Assembly (NCBI GenBank): GCA_964412195.1
Contig: CAYPNP010000004.1
Coordinates: 186,001-250,000, forward strand
Direction of reading: 5' to 3'
Source of the DNA: CAYPNP01 sp964412195
GTDB taxonomy: Bacteria; Acidobacteriota; JAAYUB01
DNA length: 64,000 nucleotides
In this document: piece by piece, positions 17,722 to 25,386 of the stretch
How the letters are laid out: each line of letters begins with the position of its first letter
Position numbering within the stretch: position 1 is the first letter of the stretch
Program-made: the position numbers and the translations under genes
The notes under the pieces: generated by a model
Seen by the model: only the letters and a program-made list of their open reading frames with translations
Databases searched by the model: none
Told to the model about the DNA's origin: nothing

Positions 17722-19251
17722 TCAGGATTCATCCAACTTATCGGCCGGCGGCGGCGATTGTTGCGCCGGCGGCGCCTCGGCCTCCCCGGCCGCGCCTTCC
17801 TCGATCTGCCTCCGCCGGCCCAGCGCATAGGCGAGATCGACCAGCGGCCGGAGCTCCGGCGGCACCGCGGCCTTGTAGGGCCGGAGCCGCCGCAGCTCGT
17901 TGCCGGCGCGGTCGGTGACCCGGGACATGCTGTCGGCCTGGACCCGGTACCAGACCAGGGCCTCCGGAACCACCTCCACCCGATACCCCGCCAGCGCGGC
18001 GCCGGCCAGATATTCCGCGTCTTCCGCGCCGAGGTCCCGGTCCTCGGTGAACCCGCCGCCGGCGAGAAAGACCGGGCGACGGATGAAGGCGTTGGCGTTC
18101 CCGAACAGGTTGCGGAACAACCCCGGCCCCAGGGCCCCGCCGAGGAACAGGATCCGGGCGAGGGCGCCGGTTTCGACCGGGGGGCCTCCGACGCCCCGGA
18201 AGAGATCCATGAAGCAGGTCAGGACGTCGGCCCCCGAGTTCCGCATGGCCCGCGTGAAGACCGAGAGCTCATCCGGGCGGGCGACGTCATCGTCATCCAT
18301 GAAGAGCAGGTAGTCGCCCCGGGCCGCCTCCGCCGCCGCGTTCCGGGCCGCGCCCAGGTAGCGGTTCTCCTGCCGGATGATCCGCCAGCCCCGCTGCTCG
18401 AATTCCGGCTCCAGGGCGGCGAGGCAACTCCGGGCCGCGGGTGTCCGGCTCCCGTCGTCCAGGAGCACCACTTCGAAATTCGGATAATTCTGCCGGCGGA
18501 GGGATTCGACCGCCTCCCCCAGGAGGTGGGGCCGGTCGTGATGGATCAGGCAGACGCTCACCGGCGGGGCGGCCGGCTCCCCGGGCGGGCCGGCGTCCAG
18601 CCCGCCGCCGGCCTGGAGCGATACGTGCCACGCGGCGAGTCGTTCTGGGATCGGGTCCGCCGGCGGCTCCACACAGCGCTCGGGAAACTGCCAGCGTTCG
18701 GCCCGGCACCACGCCGTGGCCGGGGCGGAAGCCAACACCGCCGCATCGGCGCGGAGGAGGGAATGCCGTTCCAGGAAATCCAGCTCGATGAAATCGGGAT
18801 GGTCAGGCATCTCCCCACGGGCGGCCAGGCGGCCAAAAGTGGGCATGTCGACCCACACCCAGAGCGCCGTCCGGCAGTAGGCCAGTCCCTGCCGCCTGGC
18901 CAGCGCCGCGTAGAAGGCCGTCCCGCCGCTCAAGGGAAAGTGGATCGCATCGAAACGACCATCCTGCCGGCGCAGCCAGCGGTCGACCCGGTACGTCAAC
19001 CGGGCGGGCCGCGAACCCAGCAACGGGATGGAGTCCGCCGTGGGGTCCAGATCGATCCCGTCTATCCCCGCGGCCGGCGCTCCCGCGGAGACCGGGGTGG
19101 CGGGCGGGACCGCATCCGGCAGGCGCAGCACCGTCACGGCCCATCCCGCTCCCCGTAGCGACTCCGCCAGCCACGGAGGGGGTTGCGGTTCGGTGACTCC
19201 GGGGAGAGTGACGATTGCGGCATGCATGGAGAACCCCGCCAGAGCCGGCAT
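17722..19251 (-). CDS. two-part glycosyltransferase with GT2 (GT-A) domain
   Basis: A 509-residue protein. Residues 1-215 resemble the N-terminal Rossmann half of a GT-B enzyme (AAIVTLPGVTEPQPPPWLAESLRGAGW...FDAIHFPLSGG), and residues from about 228 form a GT2 domain: VSVCLIHHDRPHLLGEAVESL, FEVVLLDDGS, NRYLGAARNAAAEAARGDYLLFMDDDD (the metal-binding DxD) and a FTEDRDLGAEDAEYL acceptor motif. The tail after 470 is low complexity. Either ATG (19251) or the one eight codons on is possible; neither has a strong ribosome site. It probably transfers sugars to an envelope polysaccharide along with the gene at 15974. The fusion arrangement is uncommon but seen in glycan clusters. Confidence 0.85.
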   Translation of the reverse strand: MPALAGFSMHAAIVTLPGVTEPQPPPWLAESLRGAGWAVTVLRLPDAVPPATPVSAGAPAAGIDGIDLDPTADSIPLLGSRPARLTYRVDRWLRRQDGRFDAIHFPLSGGTAFYAALARRQGLAYCRTALWVWVDMPTFGRLAARGEMPDHPDFIELDFLERHSLLRADAAVLASAPATAWCRAERWQFPERCVEPPADPIPERLAAWHVSLQAGGGLDAGPPGEPAAPPVSVCLIHHDRPHLLGEAVESLRRQNYPNFEVVLLDDGSRTPAARSCLAALEPEFEQRGWRIIRQENRYLGAARNAAAEAARGDYLLFMDDDDVARPDELSVFTRAMRNSGADVLTCFMDLFRGVGGPPVETGALARILFLGGALGPGLFRNLFGNANAFIRRPVFLAGGGFTEDRDLGAEDAEYLAGAALAGYRVEVVPEALVWYRVQADSMSRVTDRAGNELRRLRPYKAAVPPELRPLVDLAYALGRRRQIEEGAAGEAEAPPAQQSPPPADKLDES

Positions 19252-19447
19252 CCCAAGAGATTTTCCGCCTGCGGCAAGGATAGGCCCTCCGAGGCGGCCC
19301 GTAAAGGGAAAAACGACTCGACGTCGCCAGGCCGACAGGACTCAAATCGGGAACTCCGCCATGGCAAAAGAGCGTCCATGGTTAGAGGCACCGGCTCCGT
19401 AATGGAGGCGGGAAGACCTCGGGCATGACCCGCCTCCGAGAATCGGT

Positions 19448-19477
19448 TTGACAGGGCAGTCCGTCATTCGATAGGAT
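19448..19477 (+). promoter_or_regulatory. sigma70-like promoter for thi4
   Basis: TTGACA at 19448-19453 and TAGGAT at 19472-19477, spaced 18 bases. Transcription would begin about 19484, exactly at the base of the TPP riboswitch, which strongly supports the call. Confidence 0.7.
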
Positions 19478-19484
19478 GGGGGCG

Positions 19485-19574
19485 GCTCGTTAGGGGTGTT
19501 GGAGACATCTGAGAGTCCCGACGGGACAACCCTTAACCACCTGATCAGGATAATGCCTGCGAAGGGAAACGAGC
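19485..19574 (+). ncRNA. TPP (THI-box) riboswitch
   Basis: The 90-base element matches the TPP riboswitch consensus: outer stem P1 GCTCGTT (19485-19491) with AACGAGC (19568-19574), the pyrimidine-sensing core CTGAGA at about 19509, the P3 arm TCCCGACGGGA, the ACCTGATCAGGATAATGCC block with the universal CTGATC..GGATAATGCC signature, and GCGAAGGGAA closing. It lies 116 bases upstream of thi4. When thiamine pyrophosphate binds, expression of the thiazole gene should fall, either by a terminator in 19575-19689 or by hiding the ribosome site; no clear terminator hairpin is visible, so translational control is more likely. Confidence 0.95.
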
Positions 19575-19689
19575 GGGATCCGCCAACCGGCATCCACGCC
19601 GCTTCCCGACTCCCTCCCGACAGCGCGCTCCCGATCGGACGGGCCTCCAGGTCTCCGGCATCTTCATTTCATCTCAAAGGAGAGACCGC

Positions 19690-20490
19690 ATGGAACTCTG
19701 TGAAGTCGTCATTTCGAAGGCCATCATCGACCGCTATCACGCCAAGCTCGCCAGCTGCCTGGACGTGGACGTCGCCATCGTGGGCGGCGGCCCGTCCGGG
19801 CTCGTCGCCGGCGCCCTGCTCAGCCGGGCCGGCAAGAAGGTGGTCCTGTTCGAGCGCAAGCTCAGCATCGGCGGCGGCCTCTGGGGCGGGGGCATGCTGT
19901 TCAACGAGATCGTGGTGCAGACGGACGCGGCGCCGCTGATGACCGAGTTCGGGATCCGCCTGCAGGAGTACCAGCCGGGCTACCTCACCGCCGACGCGGT
20001 GGAGACCGCCGCCTGCCTGACGGCGGGCGCCATGCACGCCGGGCTGAAGATCCTCAACTGCGTGAGCGTGGAGGACGTGCTCATGCGCCCCGACCGGATC
20101 ATCGGCCTGGTGCTGAACTGGTCGCCCGTGGAGATGGCCGGCCTGCACGTGGACCCGCTCAGCATGCGCGCGAAGTTCGTCGTAGACGCCACCGGCCACG
20201 CCACCGAGGTGGTCAAGGTGGTGGCGAGGAAGGCCCCCGGACGCCTGGCCACGCCCACCGGCGCCATCGAGGGCGAGAAGTCCATGTGGTCGGAGCGGGC
20301 CGAGTCCCTCACGCTGGAGAACACCCGGGAGGTCTACCCGGGCCTCTACGTGACCGGCATGGCCGCCAACGCCACGTTCGGCGGGCCGCGGATGGGCCCC
20401 ATCTTCGGCGGCATGCTCCTGTCCGGCGAGAAGGCCGCCCGGGAGATCCTGTCGCGCCTCGCCGAGCGGGGTGCAGAAGCCGGCAAGTAG
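19690..20490 (+). CDS. thi4: Thi4-type thiazole synthase, sulfide-dependent (His) form
   Basis: A 266-residue FAD/NAD-binding thiamine thiazole synthase that builds the thiazole ring of thiamine. It has the dinucleotide fold at residues 28-56 (VAIVGGGPSGLVAGALL...VVLFERK), the GGGLWGGGML loop at 61-70, and the C-terminal GMAANATFGGPRMGPIFGGMLLSG. In yeast Thi4 an active-site cysteine gives up its sulfur; here that loop reads NWSPVEMAGLHVDPL with His153, as in methanogen enzymes that use free sulfide and turn over repeatedly. It follows a TPP riboswitch, confirming the pathway. AAAGGAGAGACC precedes the ATG. No other thiamine genes are adjacent, so it is a single-gene unit. Use of sulfide suggests a low-oxygen, sulfide-containing habitat. 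Confidence 0.95.
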   Translation: MELCEVVISKAIIDRYHAKLASCLDVDVAIVGGGPSGLVAGALLSRAGKKVVLFERKLSIGGGLWGGGMLFNEIVVQTDAAPLMTEFGIRLQEYQPGYLTADAVETAACLTAGAMHAGLKILNCVSVEDVLMRPDRIIGLVLNWSPVEMAGLHVDPLSMRAKFVVDATGHATEVVKVVARKAPGRLATPTGAIEGEKSMWSERAESLTLENTREVYPGLYVTGMAANATFGGPRMGPIFGGMLLSGEKAAREILSRLAERGAEAGK

Positions 20491-20496
20491 CCAAGG

Positions 20497-20537
20497 GACG
20501 TCCGCTCCGCCGGGGCGGACTGGCGCCGGAAATCAAC
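20497..20537 (+). repeat. 41-base hairpin repeat, copy 1 (after thi4)
   Basis: Nearly identical to 20959-20999 (37 of 41 bases by eye). It contains the hairpin GTCCGCTCC-GCC-GGGGCGGAC with one mismatch. It begins 6 bases after the thi4 stop. With no T-run it may stop transcription weakly or protect the mRNA end. Confidence 0.65.
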
Positions 20538-20743
20538 TCAGATCGAAGCAGCATGATGATCGCCGCTGAGATTGCAGCCACTTTCTTCCGCGAAAACCAG
20601 GACGCGGATCGACGCGGATTTCCGCAGATCAGGCCTCATCTCTTCGGGAGCCGGACACCCGTGGGCTGTTCGCCCGCAGCATGGATCTCCCGGGGGGATT
20701 GCAGAATCTAATCTTCAACAGATCCAATCGCAGGAGGGCACCC

Positions 20744-20947
20744 ATGGCAGTCGCAAAAGTCGAGGAAATCAGCGCCACGTCCAAGGTGAGCTTCGAGGAC
20801 GCCATCCAGAAGGGCCTGGCCCGGGCGGTCAAGACGCTCCGCAACGTCCGCAGCGCCTGGGTCAAGGAGCAGCACGTGCGCCTCGACGGCAAGAAGATCG
20901 TCGAGTACCAGGTGAACATGGTCATCACCTTCGTGCTAGAGGACTAG
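20744..20947 (+). CDS. dodecin (flavin-binding dodecamer)
   Basis: A 67-residue dodecin, the full family length: MAVAKVEEISATSKVSFEDA, then a helix (AIQKGLARAVKTLRNVRSAW) and two beta strands with KEQHVRLDGKKIVEYQVNMVITFVLED. Tryptophan W39 is the residue that stacks on the flavin isoalloxazine ring in bacterial dodecins. Twelve copies form a hollow sphere that stores or buffers riboflavin/FMN. AGGAGGGCACCC precedes the ATG. It is flanked by two copies of a 41-base hairpin repeat (20497 and 20959), and its 5' region is duplicated at 23591 upstream of the tannase-like gene. It sits next to Thi4, which also carries a flavin-like nucleotide, though a functional tie is only inference. Confidence 0.93.
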   Translation: MAVAKVEEISATSKVSFEDAIQKGLARAVKTLRNVRSAWVKEQHVRLDGKKIVEYQVNMVITFVLED

Positions 20948-20958
20948 CCCGGCCTCTG

Positions 20959-20999
20959 GACGTCCGCCCCGCCGGGGCGGACTGCCGCCGGAATCCAAC
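20959..20999 (+). repeat. 41-base hairpin repeat, copy 2 (after dodecin)
   Basis: Repeats 20497-20537. The hairpin GTCCGCCCC-GCC-GGGGCGGAC has a perfect 9-base stem. It starts 12 bases after the dodecin stop. The two copies thus mark the ends of two consecutive short transcripts. Confidence 0.65.
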
Positions 21000-21132
21000 G
21001 TCGACCGGAATATAGAGAATCAGGCTCCATCCCGTCCTCTGTCGGAACCCGGCGCGAAGGTCCGGAGCGCGGGCCCGGCACGGGGCAGTGGCGCCCGGTC
21101 GAGGGTGAGGCCGGCCTCTGCCCTTCATCAAA

Positions 21133-21154
21133 GATTGTGACAGAGCCTGACACC
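21133..21154 (+). repeat. dispersed GACAGAGCC repeat, intact copy
   Basis: GATTGTGACAGAGCCTGACA followed by CC. It lies just downstream of the minus-strand gene ending at 21173. Confidence 0.8.
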
Positions 21155-21172
21155 GAGAGCATTGTGCGGCGC

Positions 21173-21715
21173 CTACCGCCGTCCCGCGGCGGTTTCGGCG
21201 GGCCGCGCGGGGGGAGGCGCGGTGTCCCTGGCTTCCGGCGCCACGGAGCGGACCGAGACGAACTGGTCGTGCTGCTGGCGCCCCAGCGCGATCATGCCCA
21301 AACCGAACGTGGTGATGGCCCAGGCCAGCTCCCGGTCCCTGGACAGGAAGAACTGGGAGCAGCCGACCGCTATGGAGAACAGCCCGCCGGCAAACACGGC
21401 GGCGATGGTGGCCTGGAACAGCCGGGGCTTTTCGAGGAGCGCGCGCCGGTGCTTTTCGGACACATCGTCGCCGCCCCGCAAGCCTTCGAAGCTCATGGCG
21501 ATCCCGTACATCAGGAGCGCGCTGCTGAGCGCGTCGATCAGCGCCGGCCCCTGGGTGAAGAACATGGCCCGGGCCTGAAAGTAGACGCCCAGCGCACCGA
21601 AAGGAAACTTGAGATGGCTCGCCCAATGGAGGAGCCGCCCGAACCAGAAGCGGGCCGGGGCCCCCTTCCGCGTCCGTGGGGTCTGGGATTCTTCCGCCTG
21701 ACCGGTTTCGATCAT
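21173..21715 (-). CDS. hypothetical four-helix membrane protein
   Basis: A 180-residue protein with about four hydrophobic segments: FPFGALGVYFQARAMFFTQ, ALIDALSSALLMYGIAMSF, FQATIAAVFAGGLFSIAVGC and AWAITTFGLGMIALG. The N-terminus is polar (MIETGQAEESQTPRTRKGA) and the C-terminus is Pro/Ala-rich. No family I can name. I chose the ATG at 21715, with GAGGA upstream; extending further would read through a copy of the dispersed repeat at 21781-21803, which is unlikely to be coding. The gene is bracketed by repeat copies on both sides. Confidence 0.68.
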   Translation of the reverse strand: MIETGQAEESQTPRTRKGAPARFWFGRLLHWASHLKFPFGALGVYFQARAMFFTQGPALIDALSSALLMYGIAMSFEGLRGGDDVSEKHRRALLEKPRLFQATIAAVFAGGLFSIAVGCSQFFLSRDRELAWAITTFGLGMIALGRQQHDQFVSVRSVAPEARDTAPPPARPAETAAGRR

Positions 21716-21732
21716 CGACGTCCTCGCTTCCG

Positions 21733-21803
21733 GATAGTGACAGAGCCTGGCGCCATTGTATCTCAATTTGCGGAGTGTCACGGTGCCAAGCTCTGTCACA
21801 ATC
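21733..21803. repeat. inverted pair of dispersed repeats forming a hairpin
   Basis: TGACAGAGCCTGGCGCC (from 21738) and GGTGCCAAGCTCTGTCA (ending 21799) are reverse complements with two mismatches, separated by a spacer of about 28 bases. The pair can fold into a 17-base stem. It lies upstream of the four-helix membrane gene, so it may also act as a bidirectional stop. Confidence 0.75.
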
Positions 21804-21832
21804 CGGACACTATGTTATTGTGGACTATAACA

Positions 21833-21856
21833 GACTGTGACAGAGCCTGACACCAT
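21833..21856 (+). repeat. dispersed GACAGAGCC repeat, intact copy
   Basis: GACTGTGACAGAGCCTGACA followed by CCAT, the closest match to the copy at 21133. Upstream of the DUF2177-like gene. Confidence 0.8.
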
Positions 21857-21945
21857 ATCCTTCGGGGAGGGCGGACGGCCACGAGTCAAGCCCTGTGCTG
21901 TTGTGGGTATCGGTCTCTGGGTTTGATCTCGAAAAGGAGTGCGGT

Positions 21946-22347
21946 ATGAAAACCAACCTGATCCTGTACGGGCTGACCCTGCTCGTGTTTCTGGCCATCG
22001 ATGCCGTCTGGCTGGGCCTGGTGGCGCCGGGTTTCTACCAGCGCCACCTGGGGTTCCTGCTGCGGGCCCAGCCGAACTGGCTGGCCGCGGGGCTGTTTTA
22101 CCCCCTCTTTGCGGGCGGACTGCTGGTGTTCGTCATCCGGCCGGCGCGGCAGGCGGGCTCGGCGGCGACGGCGCTGCGGCTCGGAGCGTTCTTCGGCCTG
22201 GTCACCTACGCCACCTACGACCTGACCAACATGGCCACCGTGGAAGGCTGGCCCTGGCTGGTCACCGGGGTGGATCTGGCCTGGGGAGCGCTGCTGTCGG
22301 CGGTGGTCAGCCTGGTGGTGTTCCGGTTGGGCCGGCGGTTGCGTTGA
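21946..22347 (+). CDS. DUF2177-family membrane protein
   Basis: A 133-residue protein with four membrane helices. The pattern IDAVWLGLVAPGFYQRHLGFLL near residue 14-35, then the PLFAGGLLVFVI helix, the LGAFFGLVTYATYDLTNMATVEGWPWLVTGVD block and a last helix before the terminal LGRRLR are the conserved features of DUF2177. AAAAGGAGTGCGGT precedes the ATG at 21946. The family is found in many bacteria and is uncharacterised. It stands alone. Confidence 0.88.
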   Translation: MKTNLILYGLTLLVFLAIDAVWLGLVAPGFYQRHLGFLLRAQPNWLAAGLFYPLFAGGLLVFVIRPARQAGSAATALRLGAFFGLVTYATYDLTNMATVEGWPWLVTGVDLAWGALLSAVVSLVVFRLGRRLR

Positions 22348-22512
22348 GGACAGGCTCTGCGGGCGGGCAGCGGGTACGGTCGGACAGCGGGCGCTGGACT
22401 CGCCTGTCGGAGTTCGAACCCCTGCCTCTCCGCCCCATGAACCGAGAAGGCCGCTTCACCCTGCGGCCGCCCAGTATTGGCCGGTGCCTCTCTTGTCCTG
22501 CCGGCCCGCCGA

Positions 22513-23298
22513 TCAGAACCTGTACGCCAGGGACACCACGGCGTAGTTGAGCCAGGCGAAGGTGTAGACCTCTTCGTTGTCCGCCCCGCCCTCCACCATC
22601 CGGTAGCCGCCGGCGATCGTCCAGTTCTTCGACAGGTCATAGCTCAGCTTCAGGGCCAGGTCGAAGGCCCGCCCCTGGGGCGCGGCCAATCCGTCCAGGT
22701 CGGCCGAAAACAGCCATCGCTCGGCCAGCTGGCATTCCCCGGCGACGTGGAGCAGGGGCACGAAGCCGACGTCCGTCTTCTCGGCGGCCAGCCCGTCCTG
22801 CTCGAGGCGGATCTTGGCATCCCGGATCTTGCCGGTGAAGCCGACCCACCAGCGCCACCGGTCCCCGCCGTAGAATCGATACCGGTAGGTCAGCCGGTAG
22901 GAGTTGAAACGGTAGGTGGCGTCCACGTCCCCCGGTTCGAAGCGGGTCCCGGCGAAATCCACCGGCGTCTCCAGCCGGCCGTCGCCGGACACACTGAGCG
23001 GTGCGACGAGCACCCGGAGCTGGTGTTTTTCGGCCAGGCTGTAAGTGAAGTAGAACCGGACCGCCGGGTAGGGGCCGCTTCCGATCAGCTCGTCGAGCGC
23101 GATCAGGGTGCCCGTGTCGCCGGGCACCCGGACATCGTTGCGCAGCTGCCAGAACGCGGCGCCCTCGACCTCCAGGCGGCCGCGGTCGGGGCCGGCCTGG
23201 GCATGCAGGCCGCCCGCCAGGCCGGCCATCAGCCCCAGGGCCAGGACGGCCCGCAGGGCGAGTCGGGAAAGATCCGTTCGGGGAAAACTGTCAGGCAT
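22513..23298 (-). CDS. hypothetical outer-membrane beta-barrel-like protein
   Basis: A 261-residue exported protein. The signal peptide ends ALGLMAGLAGGLHAQA; the mature part is a run of alternating hydrophobic/polar strands rich in Tyr, Arg and Trp (VRFYFTYSLAEKHQLRVLVAPL, ATYRFNSYRLTYRYRFYGG, WRWWVGFTGKIRDA) and ends in a strand with terminal Phe (YAVVSLAYRF), the usual sign of a protein folded by the BAM machine. GAGGAGGAGCCC precedes the ATG. It is probably a porin-like or small barrel protein; no family name can be given. The next gene diverges from it. Confidence 0.75.
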   Translation of the reverse strand: MPDSFPRTDLSRLALRAVLALGLMAGLAGGLHAQAGPDRGRLEVEGAAFWQLRNDVRVPGDTGTLIALDELIGSGPYPAVRFYFTYSLAEKHQLRVLVAPLSVSGDGRLETPVDFAGTRFEPGDVDATYRFNSYRLTYRYRFYGGDRWRWWVGFTGKIRDAKIRLEQDGLAAEKTDVGFVPLLHVAGECQLAERWLFSADLDGLAAPQGRAFDLALKLSYDLSKNWTIAGGYRMVEGGADNEEVYTFAWLNYAVVSLAYRF

Positions 23299-23613
23299 GG
23301 GCTCCTCCTCGGCTCATCATGGTAATCTCATCGCGCCAGCATCAGAGAATGGCTATGGATGAAGGAGGAGAAAAAACGTTTCAAGTCCGATGGATTAGTG
23401 CCATCCAGTCGATCCGCGGATGGGACCTGCCGTTGGGCTGAGTCACGCCTCGCACACGGTGCAACCTTTTTCATCCAGGCGGATTATAATGGGATGGCTA
23501 GCCGGGACCGCGCCGTGGCCGTGGACGCCAGGGCCCGCCCGGGTCCGCGGGGATGGGATCCGGAGCCTGTCGCAACCGGAATTCAGCCAGGATCCATTCG
23601 CGGGAGGACGCCC
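23299..23613 (+). other. 315-base divergent spacer with duplicated dodecin leader
   Basis: The left half shows nothing distinctive beyond a perfect -10 box TATAAT at 23485-23490 with no matching -35. From 23591 the sequence repeats the dodecin leader (20721-20746), with 22 of 26 bases identical including the ribosome site and ATG. Confidence 0.6.
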
Positions 23614-23748
23614 ATGGCCGCCGCCAGAGTCGAACAGATCGACACCCTTGCCGGGGCGATCATCGAGGGCGCCAGCGCCCGGTGTTCGGGCCGGGCGGCC
23701 CGGCCGGGGCGCAACGTCCGCCGCGCCTGTCTCAAGGGATGGCAGGTG
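23591..23748 (+). repeat. gapless copy of the dodecin 5' region
   Basis: Bases 23591-23748 align to 20721-20878 at a constant offset of 2870 with no gaps. The leader (GATCCATTCGCGGGAGGACG vs GATCCAATCGCAGGAGGGCA) and the block GCAACGTCCGC..CGCCTG..TCAAG at 23711 are best kept. Translated, about 17 of 45 residues match (MA-A-VE-I at the start, RNVR-A--K---V at the end). Confidence 0.6.
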
Positions 23749-25269
23749 GGCCTCGGCCTGTTCCTGGTCCTGGCTGTCGGCCGGCTGGCGCTGGCCGGCG
23801 CGGCCGTTCCGCCCGCCGGGGCCACTCCCGAGACGCCGCCGGCGAAACCGCCGGGCGCCGCCGCGGATCCGTTGCTGTTCCCCCAGGACGCCTACGCCGT
23901 GGAAACCCGGACGGTGAAGACCTCCGCAGGCGAGAAGACAGTCATCCTGCATTCGTATCGGCACCTCCCCTACGTGGCGAAGCCCGTGGACAAGGACTTC
24001 CAGAGCCTGGACGTCAGCGTGCCCGTCCGCGTCGATGACGCGGCGGTCGACGCCACCCGCGCCCCGATCCTCTTTTATATCGGCGTGGGCGGCTACATGT
24101 CCTCGAGTAACGCCGGCGGAGGCGCGGATCGCGCCCCGAACCGCATGATGGGCGGCCCTCCCCGCCCGAACGGCAACGTGAGCGGCAACAGGGACCTGGC
24201 CCTGGCGGCGGGGTATGTGGTGGTGTCGCCCGGCTGCCGCGGCCGCGACAACCGCGCCGCCGGCGGGACCTGGTACGGCAAGGCGCCCGCCGCCATCGTG
24301 GACCTGAAGGCCGCCGTCCGCTACATCCGGCACAACCGGGGCGTCCTGCCCGGCAATCCCGACTGGATCGTCTCCACCGGCGTCAGCGCCGGCGGGGCGC
24401 TGTCCGCGCTGCTCGGCGCCTCCGGCGACAGCCCGCTGTACGATGCCTTACTCCACGAGATCGGCGCCGCCGAGGGGAGCGACCGCATCTTTGCCAGCGC
24501 CTGCTTCTGCCCCATCGCGGACCTGGAGCACGCCGACATGGCGTACGAATGGATGTATGGCACCCTGCCGGCCCGGTCCGGCCCGGTGGACCCGGCGCTT
24601 TCCGGGCAGCTGAAGGCCGCCTTCGCCGGATATCAGGCGTCACTGAAGCTCCAGGGCCGGGGCGGCTTCGGGACCCTGACGGCGGACAACTCCGCCGCGT
24701 ACCTCCTCCAGGCGTACTTGGTTCCGGCGGCGAACCAGTACCTCCGGGCCCTCACGGCGGAGAAGCGCCGGGAGTACCTGGCCCGGAACCCGTGGATCGC
24801 CTGGTCGGACAGCGGGGCCGCCTTCGCCTTCGCCGACTACGCCGCGCACGTCGGCCGGATGAAGGGCCTGCCCGCCTTCGACGCCTTCGACCTGACGACC
24901 CCCGAGTGCATCCTCTTCGGCGACGCGGCCACCGACGCCCGGCACTTCACCGATTTCAGCCTGCGGCACGCCACCGGCGACCCGGGCGCCCAGATCGACG
25001 GCGGTCTGCAGACGGTGGTGAACCTCATGAACGCCATGTACTTCATCCTCCCGAACTCCGGCGGCTGCGCCCCGCACTGGTGGCTGCGCCAAGGCGCGAG
25101 CGACAACCACACCTCCCCGACCGTCATCATCAACCTCGCCACGAGCCTGGAAAACCGGCACAGGGACGTGAACACCCGACTGTACTGGGACGCCGGCCAC
25201 GGCGCGGACGAGGACCCGGAGGAGTTCATCGCCTGGATCGGACAGATCACCGGCTTCACCCGCAGATAG
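23614..25269 (+). CDS. tannase-like (subtype B) alpha/beta hydrolase with dodecin-derived N-terminus
   Basis: A 551-residue esterase. The hydrolase core starts near residue 90 (LLFPQDAYAVETRTV). Nucleophile Ser258 is in TGVSAGGALSALLGASG; the likely Asp497 (ASDNHTS) and His529 (DAGHGADEDPEEFIAWI) complete the triad. The order and wording of these motifs, and the HWWLRQGASD and final FIAWIGQITG segments, are those of subtype B bacterial tannases and related feruloyl-type esterases. Residues 1-45 copy the dodecin N-terminus, then a hydrophobic stretch (VGLGLFLVLAVGRLALAGAA) serves as signal peptide or anchor, so the enzyme is exported. GGGAGGACG precedes the ATG. Substrate is likely an aromatic ester, but this is inferred from family only. 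Confidence 0.85.
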   Translation: MAAARVEQIDTLAGAIIEGASARCSGRAARPGRNVRRACLKGWQVGLGLFLVLAVGRLALAGAAVPPAGATPETPPAKPPGAAADPLLFPQDAYAVETRTVKTSAGEKTVILHSYRHLPYVAKPVDKDFQSLDVSVPVRVDDAAVDATRAPILFYIGVGGYMSSSNAGGGADRAPNRMMGGPPRPNGNVSGNRDLALAAGYVVVSPGCRGRDNRAAGGTWYGKAPAAIVDLKAAVRYIRHNRGVLPGNPDWIVSTGVSAGGALSALLGASGDSPLYDALLHEIGAAEGSDRIFASACFCPIADLEHADMAYEWMYGTLPARSGPVDPALSGQLKAAFAGYQASLKLQGRGGFGTLTADNSAAYLLQAYLVPAANQYLRALTAEKRREYLARNPWIAWSDSGAAFAFADYAAHVGRMKGLPAFDAFDLTTPECILFGDAATDARHFTDFSLRHATGDPGAQIDGGLQTVVNLMNAMYFILPNSGGCAPHWWLRQGASDNHTSPTVIINLATSLENRHRDVNTRLYWDAGHGADEDPEEFIAWIGQITGFTRR

Positions 25270-25321
25270 CCGGAAAGTCCCCGGCACTGGCTGGATGTCC
25301 TGAAATCCCGAAAGAAAATGG

Positions 25322-25350
25322 TTGATTTCTTCAGAACATGGCATTATAGT
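25322..25350 (+). promoter_or_regulatory. sigma70-like promoter for tetR gene
   Basis: TTGATT (25322-25327) and TATAGT (25345-25350) are spaced 17 bases, about 37 bases before the GTG start. Confidence 0.55.
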
Positions 25351-25370
25351 CATGAATGACTGAGGTTCAT
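25349..25370. promoter_or_regulatory. operator-like inverted repeats at the tetR start site
   Basis: GTCATGAATGAC (25349-25360) is a short palindrome overlapping the -10 box, and ATGAA...TTCAT (25352-25370) forms a second one. This is where a TetR protein would bind to repress its own gene; the assignment is inferred from position. Confidence 0.4.
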
Positions 25371-25386
25371 CAATGAGGCACAGACA

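Noticed and set aside
20572..20640. Possible short repeat ACGCGGATCGACGCGGATTT near the dodecin leader
   Set aside because: A short tandem of GCGGAT words, but only one such place was found in the window, so it is not reported as a family.
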